A DNA stretch of 64,000 nucleotides from Candidatus Cloacimonadota bacterium (GTDB lineage: Bacteria > Cloacimonadota > Cloacimonadia > JGIOTU-2). The translations under genes and the position numbers were made by a program. Below are positions 28,641 through 36,377 of the stretch, in pieces. Under the pieces are notes generated by a model. The model was not told the DNA's origin. It was given only the letters and a program-made list of their open reading frames with translations, and made no database searches. The first letter of the stretch is position 1; each line of letters opens with the position of its first letter. The stretch is from NCBI GenBank assembly GCA_016932035.1, contig JAFGDR010000022.1, positions 1-64,000 of the forward strand, read 5' to 3'.

Positions 28641-30722
28641 ATGAAAAAGATTGGAGTAATTTTACTCTTTTGCTTTCTTCTATCTATAAGCGTACTTCAT
28701 GCAGAATTTATGAACCCTGACGGTTCAGAACGAACTGCTATTACAGACATCAACGTCGGCAAATTAGTTCCTATAACACAAGTCGATCATCGAGAAAACA
28801 CACCGGTTCCCGACTACAGCTTCTATACAAATCCAACTACGATCATGACGTCCTACTATGACTATATGCCCGGCTCATATGAAGGATATCCATTACAGAA
28901 GCAGACCGATAATGGAGATGGATTGTATATTACATGGTTTGGCACAGCAACAACGACCGCAACACGTCGTCAATATTACGCATATGCTGATGCATTTGGA
29001 AGTATTGGTGGCAACTGGGGAACAATTTCAACATACGATCGGACCCAGGGATACGGAAGTGTAGCTGTTCATCCCGCTACTGGTGACTGTTTTGCAACCT
29101 GGCATGAAAATCCATCAGGATCAAATTATGGTTGTGTAATCTGTTATGATGACTATTCCCTACTTAGCATTCCGGGTTTTTGGTCTTCAGTTACTTTTAT
29201 ACCTTCTCCACTTCCTGATGAATATATCTGGCCCTATGTCTATGTTGGTCCTTCTCCAAATGGAGATGGTTGGATTCGGTTGTATCATATCTCAAAAAAC
29301 TACACTCACGATGCATGGGATCATCCGTGTGAAGATCCTCGAATCATGTATATTGATGTTGAGAATACTCTTTTTGCTGATATGACTGTTATCCTGAACC
29401 TTAACAATTGGACTACAGTAAATCCAATGTATTATTGGAGAGCAAAGTCATGCCGTCCTCAATCACAAGCGTTTGCAATTGATCACAGTACTCCCGGACA
29501 CGTTGCTATCGTAGGATACTGTTCATGGCTTGAAGGTGATCTCGGTGATATGCCTGTTGATCCAGGTTTCTATATTTTTGAATCTTTCGACTATGGAACA
29601 ACATGGGATACGGCAAATCTGCATGGAGATGGTCCGCAAGACTTTATTTATGCGGTTGAGAATATTCCTCATTTCACAGATAATAGCGGAAACCTTATCG
29701 ACAGTATTAAAGTAGATTCATACGGATGGCATGATACTGCCCAGTTTGATGCAAATGGTGTTGCTCATCTTTGTTACCTGCAACAGTATGGATATACCGA
29801 TGATGCAGGAGACAGCTATTATTTTAATCATTTCCTCCCGCAAGCAGAAGCAGTTTGGGATGGTATAGCGTGGGATTGGCATAACGTGCCAGCCTTCCCG
29901 GGTATCGATCCCTGGACCGGAAGAGATGTTCCTTGGGAAATAGTTGGTAATGATACACTTCTCTACGTCTCTGTTTCTTATAATAAATATCCAGAAGATT
30001 CTGAAATATTTCACCAGAACACCCAGAGAAATGCCATCAATAAAGAAAACAATTGGATGGTACAATTCTGGACTGACGGAACGTATGTTCAACTTGCAGA
30101 AGACGGTGACCCAGCATATGCAGCATATGCACAACACCCGATCCTCTATCTCTCAGTATCTTCAAACAATGGTGATACATGGTCGGAACCTATTGAACTT
30201 TCGGATATTTATAGTACTCAATTTGACTTCTCGGGACAGATAACAGTCTATCAAAATTTGTACAACTACATTGAAGCTATTAATGACTCGGTTGGTCGAG
30301 TTCATATCATGTACTATGATGATAACTCATTCGGCTGCTATATCCGTTCAGGAGCTGGGCAGGATGTTGGCGGTCAAATCACCTATTGTTCAGTTGATAT
30401 TGTATTCCCACCGTTTTCAAATGATCCTCAGCCCTCTGTTCCTGTTACCTCACTTTCAAACTATCCCAATCCATTCTTTGCGTCAACTACCATTAATTTC
30501 ACGGCAAAGAAAGCATATCAAAATGCGGAGATCAGTGTGTATAATACAAGGGGACAGCTGATCAACACTTTGCATGTGAATCACGGTGACAATCCTTCAG
30601 AAGGATACGCTGTATGGAATGGTAAAGATGCAGCTGGTAAGAATGTTGCTAACGGTATTTATTTCTATAAGGTAGATGTCGATGGCTCATCTCTTACCCA
30701 AAAAATGATGTTAACAAGATAA
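28641..30722 (+). CDS. Secreted Asp-box protein with T9SS-type tail (paralogue 2)
   Basis: A 693-residue protein with a signal peptide (ending VLHAE) and a FlgD/Ig-like C-terminal sorting tail (YPNPFFASTTINF near 610, NGIYFYKVDVDG near 670, ending KKMMLTR/QKMMLTR). Asp-boxes SFDYGTTW (about 315-322) and SNNGDTW (nearer the C-terminus) support a beta-propeller-like body. It has the same length as the third paralogue and shares more with it than with the first. It sits in its own transcription unit: a terminator precedes it, about 150 bases of leader with palindromes follow, then ACGGAGG before the ATG, and another terminator follows. Function unknown; cell-surface or released protein inferred. 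Confidence 0.8.
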   Translation: MKKIGVILLFCFLLSISVLHAEFMNPDGSERTAITDINVGKLVPITQVDHRENTPVPDYSFYTNPTTIMTSYYDYMPGSYEGYPLQKQTDNGDGLYITWFGTATTTATRRQYYAYADAFGSIGGNWGTISTYDRTQGYGSVAVHPATGDCFATWHENPSGSNYGCVICYDDYSLLSIPGFWSSVTFIPSPLPDEYIWPYVYVGPSPNGDGWIRLYHISKNYTHDAWDHPCEDPRIMYIDVENTLFADMTVILNLNNWTTVNPMYYWRAKSCRPQSQAFAIDHSTPGHVAIVGYCSWLEGDLGDMPVDPGFYIFESFDYGTTWDTANLHGDGPQDFIYAVENIPHFTDNSGNLIDSIKVDSYGWHDTAQFDANGVAHLCYLQQYGYTDDAGDSYYFNHFLPQAEAVWDGIAWDWHNVPAFPGIDPWTGRDVPWEIVGNDTLLYVSVSYNKYPEDSEIFHQNTQRNAINKENNWMVQFWTDGTYVQLAEDGDPAYAAYAQHPILYLSVSSNNGDTWSEPIELSDIYSTQFDFSGQITVYQNLYNYIEAINDSVGRVHIMYYDDNSFGCYIRSGAGQDVGGQITYCSVDIVFPPFSNDPQPSVPVTSLSNYPNPFFASTTINFTAKKAYQNAEISVYNTRGQLINTLHVNHGDNPSEGYAVWNGKDAAGKNVANGIYFYKVDVDGSSLTQKMMLTR

Positions 30723-30736
30723 CAAAAAGATAATCA

Positions 30737-30772
30737 GGATGCCTGTTCTAAACGGGCAGGCATCCTCTTTTT
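30737..30772 (+). terminator. Rho-independent terminator
   Basis: GGATGCCTG at 30737-30745 pairs with CAGGCATCC at 30757-30765, with TTC/GGG partly extending the stem, and is followed by a T-rich stretch (TCTTTTT). It lies 14 bases after the second Asp-box gene. Confidence 0.85.
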
Positions 30773-30851
30773 ACGGAGGTCTTTTTCGGAGTTTTTATGA
30801 TGTATACTACTTCCTATAAAGACCATCAAGTATGATCTGAAAGGAGAAAAA

Positions 30852-32933
30852 ATGAAAACGATTATCTTTACAATTATTCTATTAAGCGTTTTAATCTTTC
30901 CAATTCAGGCAAAAACTCTCAATCCAAATCCCAATGAAGCAATTCCTTTTTCTGAATATCCCGATCTAAAAATTGTTCCTTTTAATACTACTTCAAATAG
31001 AGAGAACTATCCGGTTCCGGACTTCAGTTTTAAAACAGTTCCAACAACGATCATGACATCATATTATGACTATATGCCTGGATCGTATGAAGGATTTCCC
31101 TATGGGCTGCAGTCAACAATTGGTAGTGGATATTATCTGACGTGGTTCGGCACTGCTTCTACAACGGCAAACCGTAGGCAGTATTACGCTTATATTAATA
31201 GTTCAGGAGTTAATGAATCATGGGGCACCATATCGAACTATGATATCTGGCAAGGTTACGGAAACTGCACGGTTCATCCCGCAACCGGTGATTGCTTTGC
31301 AACCTGGCATGAAGATGGAGATGCAACAGGCTACTTTGGCACAACATTTGTTTATGATGATTATGCTTTATTAGGCATACCGGGATTCTGGTCTACGGTC
31401 ACATATCTTCCACCAAATCTTCCTGATGAATATAATTGGCCATACTTCTATGTTGGTCCTTCACCAATGGGAACAGATTACCTTCGTTTGTACCAGGTGT
31501 CTAAAAATTTTACGAATGATGCTTGGGAGAATCCCTGTGAAGATATGCGCATCATGTATATCGATCTGGAAAACACACCTACTGCCGATCTTTCACCTAT
31601 GTTGAATATGGCTAATTGGACAACTCAATGGCCAATGTATTACTGGAGATACAAATCATGTCGTCCCTATTCCCAGGCATTTGCAATCGATTATGAAAAT
31701 CCCGGTCGAGTTGCGATCATCGGATATGCGGTATGGCTTGAAGGTGATCTTGGTGACATGCCGGTCGATGAAGGATTTTTCGTATGGGAATCCAACGACT
31801 ATGGAACGACCTGGGATGGAAGCAATATTCACGGTGATGGTCCAGGCGAAATAATATATGTTGTGGAAAATATTCCCCAGTTTGAGGACAATAGCGGCAA
31901 TATTGTAGATGAAGTAGAAGTTCAATTGGCTGGATGTCATAACACTGCTGTTTATGACAATGACGGCTCTCTCCATCTAACCTTTTTGCAGCAATATGGT
32001 TTTACAGATGATGCCGGTGATTTCTACTACTATAATCATTTCCTTCCCCAGGCAGAAGCTGTCTGGACTGGAACTGAGTGGGAATATCATGAAGTACCTG
32101 GTATGCCCGGTATTGACCCCTGGTCTGGGCACACTGTTCCTTGGGAAATTGTCGGTAATGACACGATCCTTTATACTACGGTCGGTTTCAGCAAATATAC
32201 GGGCACCTCAAATATTTTCCACGAAAACAATCAGCGAAATACCGTGAACCTTGATAACAACTGGATGGTGCAGCTCTGGTCAGATGGAACATATGTTCAG
32301 CTGGCTGAGGATGGTGATCCGGCATATCAAGCTTATGCAGAACACCCAATCCTCTACATTTCTGTATCCTCAGACAATGGTCAAACCTGGTCAGATGTCA
32401 TCGAATTAACTGACATATATAGCACATTGTACAACTTCTCAAATGAGATAACCGTCTATCCTAACCTTAGTAATCATATTGTTGATATGGGTAATAACTA
32501 TGGACTTGTTTATCTATATTACTATGATGACAATTCTTTTGGCTCATTTGCACAAAGTGGGCAAGGTCAGAATACCGGTGGTCAACTCAACTATTGTGAA
32601 GTGCAAATTCTGTTCCCGGATTCTATATCGATAGATCCAGCTCATTATAATCCGATCTCATTAGTTTCCAATAATCCCAATCCTTTCTTCGAAACGACCA
32701 GGATTAATTTCACGACCAAGAAAACATATCAAGAAGCTGCAATCAAGATCTATAACCCTAAAGGACAACTCATTAACACCCTAGAAGTGAACCATGGTGG
32801 TAATCCATTTGAAGGATTTGGCATTTGGAATGGGAAGGATCTGAAAGGTAAAGATGTTACAAATGGGATCTACCTTTATAGGGTGGAAGTAGATGGATCT
32901 TCCTATGTAAACAAGATGTTACTTGCTCGATAA
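30852..32933 (+). CDS. Secreted Asp-box protein with T9SS-type tail (paralogue 3)
   Basis: A 693-residue protein with a signal peptide (ending IQAK) and a type-A-like sorting tail (NNPNPFFETTRINF near 610, NGIYLYRVEVDG near 670, ending KMLLAR). Asp-boxes SNDYGTTW (about 314-321) and SSDNGQTW (nearer the C-terminus) are both well formed. Many blocks match paralogue 2, for example TTIMTSYYDYMPGSYEG and WLEGDLGDMPVD, but the DNA has diverged throughout, so the duplication is old. AAAGGAG precedes the start, and a terminator follows at 32961. The shared architecture suggests one surface function with altered specificity. Confidence 0.8.
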   Translation: MKTIIFTIILLSVLIFPIQAKTLNPNPNEAIPFSEYPDLKIVPFNTTSNRENYPVPDFSFKTVPTTIMTSYYDYMPGSYEGFPYGLQSTIGSGYYLTWFGTASTTANRRQYYAYINSSGVNESWGTISNYDIWQGYGNCTVHPATGDCFATWHEDGDATGYFGTTFVYDDYALLGIPGFWSTVTYLPPNLPDEYNWPYFYVGPSPMGTDYLRLYQVSKNFTNDAWENPCEDMRIMYIDLENTPTADLSPMLNMANWTTQWPMYYWRYKSCRPYSQAFAIDYENPGRVAIIGYAVWLEGDLGDMPVDEGFFVWESNDYGTTWDGSNIHGDGPGEIIYVVENIPQFEDNSGNIVDEVEVQLAGCHNTAVYDNDGSLHLTFLQQYGFTDDAGDFYYYNHFLPQAEAVWTGTEWEYHEVPGMPGIDPWSGHTVPWEIVGNDTILYTTVGFSKYTGTSNIFHENNQRNTVNLDNNWMVQLWSDGTYVQLAEDGDPAYQAYAEHPILYISVSSDNGQTWSDVIELTDIYSTLYNFSNEITVYPNLSNHIVDMGNNYGLVYLYYYDDNSFGSFAQSGQGQNTGGQLNYCEVQILFPDSISIDPAHYNPISLVSNNPNPFFETTRINFTTKKTYQEAAIKIYNPKGQLINTLEVNHGGNPFEGFGIWNGKDLKGKDVTNGIYLYRVEVDGSSYVNKMLLAR

Positions 32934-32960
32934 CATACTCAAAAGTATACAACAAACCAA

Positions 32961-32987
32961 AGCCTGTTCTCACGAGCAGGCTTTTTT
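32961..32987 (+). terminator. Rho-independent terminator
   Basis: AGCCTG (32961-32966) pairs with CAGGCT (32977-32982), extended by TC/GA with one mismatch, then six Ts. It lies 27 bases after the third Asp-box gene and shares the AGCCTG...CAGGCT core with the terminator at 28451. Confidence 0.88.
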
Positions 32988-33055
32988 CAATCATTAGTTG
33001 ACAAAAATTAAGCTCGGAATAAATCACTTATAAAATTAATCCCAAGGAGGATGTA

Positions 33056-33658
33056 ATGTTAAAAAAAAGTGTTTTATTATTGGCACTTGTTGCACTTATT
33101 GTGTCATGCGGAGGACCTACCAAGCAGGTTTCCCGCGTGGGGGTCGATGAGACTATTGACCTTAGTGGCCGCTGGAACGACTCAGATGCTCGTATGGTTT
33201 CTGAAAACATCGTTGAGGATGTTCTCGATGGTGCATGGCTAATGAACTGGCTGGATGAATATGATGAGAAACCAATTGTTATCGTTGGAACAATCGGAAA
33301 CAAAACAAGCGAACATATCAATACAGAGACATTTTCTACTGATATCGAAAGGGAACTTGTCAATTCTGGAGAAGTTCGTTTTGTTGCTGCCAAAGAACAG
33401 CGTGATGAAATTCGCGATGAACGTCTTGATCAGCAAAGTCAGGCAACAGAAGAAACAGCTAAAAGACTTGCCCAGGAACTCGGCGCTGATTTTATGCTTC
33501 AGGGAACGCTTTCATCTATCGAAGATTCAGTTGATGGTAAAAAAGTAGTGTATTATCAGGCAGATATGAACCTGGTAAATCTCGAAACGAGTGAGATCGT
33601 TTGGATGGGATCAAAAAAGATCAAAAAATTTATGGAACAATCAAAACTTAAATGGTAA
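33056..33658 (+). CDS. LpoB/CsgG-like lipoprotein
   Basis: A 200-residue lipoprotein: a short hydrophobic leader ends in the lipobox LIVSC with Cys at about 18. The mature part resembles LpoB (YcfM; COG3417), an outer-membrane lipoprotein that activates penicillin-binding protein 1B. Supporting segments are IVGTIGNKTSEHINTETF (about 77-94) and ADFMLQGTLSSIED (about 144-157), and the fold is related to CsgG/FlgO proteins. A strong AAGGAGGATG ribosome site lies upstream. TTGACA at 32998-33003 is a possible -35 element. It heads a three-lipoprotein operon with COG3014-like and LPP20-like genes. PBP activation is inferred from the family; a PBP partner is not in the window. Confidence 0.8.
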   Translation: MLKKSVLLLALVALIVSCGGPTKQVSRVGVDETIDLSGRWNDSDARMVSENIVEDVLDGAWLMNWLDEYDEKPIVIVGTIGNKTSEHINTETFSTDIERELVNSGEVRFVAAKEQRDEIRDERLDQQSQATEETAKRLAQELGADFMLQGTLSSIEDSVDGKKVVYYQADMNLVNLETSEIVWMGSKKIKKFMEQSKLKW

Positions 33659-33663
33659 TCATA

Positions 33664-35265
33664 ATGAAAAAAATATTATTTTCAACTATCATATTATCTC
33701 TTGTTATATTGTGCTTTTTAGGATGCTCGAGCATGAAGACATCAAAAGCTCAATATGCAGGAATGATGGAAAATCTCCGTGCAAATGACTTCAAAACTTG
33801 TTTAACTCAAATCGAAGAAGCAAAAGAGAAGCATTATAAAGAAAAGGAGAAAGTGCTGTTCTACCTTGATGCAGGCATGCTTTATCATTATTGTGGTGAT
33901 TACCGGAAGAGTAATGAATACCTTGAAAAAGCTGAATTTGCTATCGAAGATCTCTACACTAAAAGTATCGGGAAAGCTGCAGCTTCTGTCCTTCTCAATG
34001 ATAATGCACTCGATTATTTCGGTGAAGATTATGAAGACATCTATCTGAATATCTTTAAAGCACTGAACTATCTTCATCTGAATGATCCTGAAGATGCGTT
34101 CGTCGAAATTCGTAGGATCAATAACAAACTCAATCTTCTGGAAGACAAGTATAAAAAAATCGCTGATGAGTATAATAAATCCGATGATAAGAAAAGGGAT
34201 TTCAAGATAGGTGATATAAAATTTTATAATTCGGCACTTGCCCGTTACTTGAGTATGCTTCTTTATTACACTGAAGGAAAATATGACGACGCCAGGATCG
34301 ACCTGAAAGAAATCAGAGAAGCCATCGAAAATCAGCCGACAGTCTATAACTTCGAAGTACCACCTCTTGAATCACATATTGCAAAATCAGACAGTATTCC
34401 CATCTACTTCCTATCTTTTGTTGGTAATTCTCCAGACAAGAAATCAAACACACTCTGGGTGCATACAGAAAAAGACATGCTGATCATTGCGACATCTAAA
34501 GAAGTTTCTGAAAACAGTAAAAATCCTGATATTAAAGATGAAGCAGGTAAACTTGCAAAAGAAACTGGTGAATTTGTATCGTCTGTTGGTAATATCTTTA
34601 AGAAAACCGATACTGAAGAGAAATCAAGTTCATCGAGCAGTAGCTCTTCCAGTAAAAAATCATCCGTTTCAATACCACACAAAGAGACCGAAACTGAAGT
34701 AGAAACAAAAAATGACAGTCAATATGAAGGCACATTGGATATCATCGAATGGGAAGATATGGAAGCTGGGTACCATTTTAAATTTGATCTTCCCTACATG
34801 GACTTGATCGGTACAGACATTGCAAAGATCGCGGTCCTCATTAATGACCAGATGGCCGTTGAGTTAATACCACTTGAAAGTATGGAACAGGTTGCTTTCA
34901 TTACATATAAAATTAAAGAACCACTAATATATCTAAAGACAATCACCCGAACAGTTGTAAAAGGAATTCTCGCAGAAAGTGCAAAACAGGAGATGGTAAA
35001 ACAGACAGGTGATAATCTTTTTGGTAAACTTGCCATGATTGCTACTGATGTCGGTGTGGACGCAACAGAAAACGCTGATTTAAGAATATCTCGTTTTTTC
35101 CCGGCGAAAGCTTTTGTTGGGCATTTCTTACTACCAGAGGGTATATATAACATTCGTATAAATTATTATAATTCAGACAACAAACTCGTTTATTCGGATT
35201 TGAGAAATAAACAACACATAACCAAAAACGGATTACAGTTGTTTGAGTCGTTTTATTTAGATTAG
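33664..35265 (+). CDS. COG3014-like TPR-type lipoprotein
   Basis: A 533-residue lipoprotein with lipobox FLGCS (Cys at about 22). I chose the ATG at 33664 (MKKILFS); an in-frame ATG 12 bases earlier overlaps the preceding stop. The N-terminal third is helical with TPR-like character (AGMLYHYCGDYRKSNEYLEK). An acidic/serine-rich linker with ten consecutive serines lies at about 322-335 and splits the protein into two domains. The C-terminal part is beta-rich. Proteins of this group commonly travel with LpoB-like and LPP20-like lipoproteins. Its biochemical role is not established. It lies 5 bases after the LpoB-like gene. Confidence 0.72.
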   Translation: MKKILFSTIILSLVILCFLGCSSMKTSKAQYAGMMENLRANDFKTCLTQIEEAKEKHYKEKEKVLFYLDAGMLYHYCGDYRKSNEYLEKAEFAIEDLYTKSIGKAAASVLLNDNALDYFGEDYEDIYLNIFKALNYLHLNDPEDAFVEIRRINNKLNLLEDKYKKIADEYNKSDDKKRDFKIGDIKFYNSALARYLSMLLYYTEGKYDDARIDLKEIREAIENQPTVYNFEVPPLESHIAKSDSIPIYFLSFVGNSPDKKSNTLWVHTEKDMLIIATSKEVSENSKNPDIKDEAGKLAKETGEFVSSVGNIFKKTDTEEKSSSSSSSSSSKKSSVSIPHKETETEVETKNDSQYEGTLDIIEWEDMEAGYHFKFDLPYMDLIGTDIAKIAVLINDQMAVELIPLESMEQVAFITYKIKEPLIYLKTITRTVVKGILAESAKQEMVKQTGDNLFGKLAMIATDVGVDATENADLRISRFFPAKAFVGHFLLPEGIYNIRINYYNSDNKLVYSDLRNKQHITKNGLQLFESFYLD

Positions 35266-35273
35266 GATAGACT

Positions 35274-36302
35274 ATGAAAAAAATCGTACTATTATTCGTT
35301 CTTATATTTATGTCTTGTGCTCCTTCAATGGTAACAGCAAAAAAGAACAAAACGCCAGATTGGATCATGAATCCTCAGACCAAATACAAGGATTCGTACT
35401 ACCTTTCGGCTGTTGGATCCGGTGATACAAAAAAATCTGCTGAGAAAGACGCATACTCAAATCTCTCCAAAATATTTCAAGCTGAGATAAAATCAGATGA
35501 AACACTCGTCCAAAAATTTGAAGAGACCACCATTGGTGACAAAACATCACTTTCTGCTGAGGAGAAGATGCGTAATCTCACACAGATTCAGAGTGAGCAG
35601 ACCTTAAAAAACGTTAAAGTGGGTGATTCTTTTTTTGATCCCAATAGTGGTGAGTACTACGTCATCGTATATTTAAATAGGAACGAAACGGAAGACATTT
35701 ATCATAACGAGATCTTTCAAAACACACAGAAGATAGATCAATATTACGCTCAGTTTGAAGCCGGGTTATCTAAACTCGACAAGCTTAAATATCTCAGCGA
35801 AGCGATTGATTTTGCCGAAAAGAATGAGATACTGAATGCACAACTTCGTATTATATCACCTTCCAATGCTGGAGTAGAACTCAAACAACCTCTTGAGAAA
35901 CTTGTTGCTGAGAGAAATACTTTTGCGCGATCGATCCATGTTATTGTTGAAGGTTCGGGTGAATACAAAGAATATCTCGATGACTATCTTACAGAGGTTT
36001 TTAATAATTTTGGTTTCTCGGTTTATGATTCACCAAAGGATGCAGACTATATTGATTTCCACATAGAGAGCTCTCTTTCAATATCTCAGATCGACCTTAA
36101 TCGCGATGAGGAATTCGTGCGTTGGGAGTTATCAATTACTATAATTGATAAGATCAGCAATGCAGAAGAAGTTGTTTATACAAAGAGTGATCGTGAAGGT
36201 CATCTAAATTTAACTGAAGCAGAAAATAGAGCTTTGCGTTCAGTAAAAAAAGTTATCCAAAAAGATTTCTTTAAATTCTTTGCAGATAAGTATTTGTCAT
36301 AA
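35274..36302 (+). CDS. LPP20-family lipoprotein
   Basis: A 342-residue lipoprotein with lipobox LIFMSC (Cys at about 14). The N-terminal domain (PDWIMNPQ followed by YYLSAVGSG and AEKDAYSNLSKIFQAEI, about 24-80) matches the LPP20 family first known from Helicobacter. The remainder is a mixed alpha/beta region with no clear match, perhaps related to LpoA/CsgG-type domains. It closes the LpoB-like operon, 8 bases after the COG3014-like gene and before a bidirectional terminator. Outer-membrane or periplasmic location is inferred from the lipobox; residue +2 after Cys is Ala, not the Asp retention signal. Confidence 0.75.
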   Translation: MKKIVLLFVLIFMSCAPSMVTAKKNKTPDWIMNPQTKYKDSYYLSAVGSGDTKKSAEKDAYSNLSKIFQAEIKSDETLVQKFEETTIGDKTSLSAEEKMRNLTQIQSEQTLKNVKVGDSFFDPNSGEYYVIVYLNRNETEDIYHNEIFQNTQKIDQYYAQFEAGLSKLDKLKYLSEAIDFAEKNEILNAQLRIISPSNAGVELKQPLEKLVAERNTFARSIHVIVEGSGEYKEYLDDYLTEVFNNFGFSVYDSPKDADYIDFHIESSLSISQIDLNRDEEFVRWELSITIIDKISNAEEVVYTKSDREGHLNLTEAENRALRSVKKVIQKDFFKFFADKYLS

Positions 36303-36328
36303 CGCTCATTATTTTAATAAAAAAGTAA

Positions 36329-36356
36329 GGCGAAATCAATTGATTTCGCCTTTTTT
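36329..36356. terminator. Bidirectional Rho-independent terminator
   Basis: GGCGAAATCAA at 36329-36339 pairs perfectly with TTGATTTCGCC at 36340-36350. A T-run follows on the plus strand, and A-rich DNA before it gives T-rich DNA on the minus strand. It lies between convergent genes ending at 36302 and 36378 and should stop both. Confidence 0.92.
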
Positions 36357-36377
36357 ATTTGTTGCGTATTATAGTTT

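Noticed and set aside
34622-34665. Serine repeat in the COG3014-like gene as a DNA repeat or CRISPR-like array
   Set aside because: The codons vary (TCA, TCG, AGC, AGT, TCC) and the frame is maintained, so it is a protein linker.
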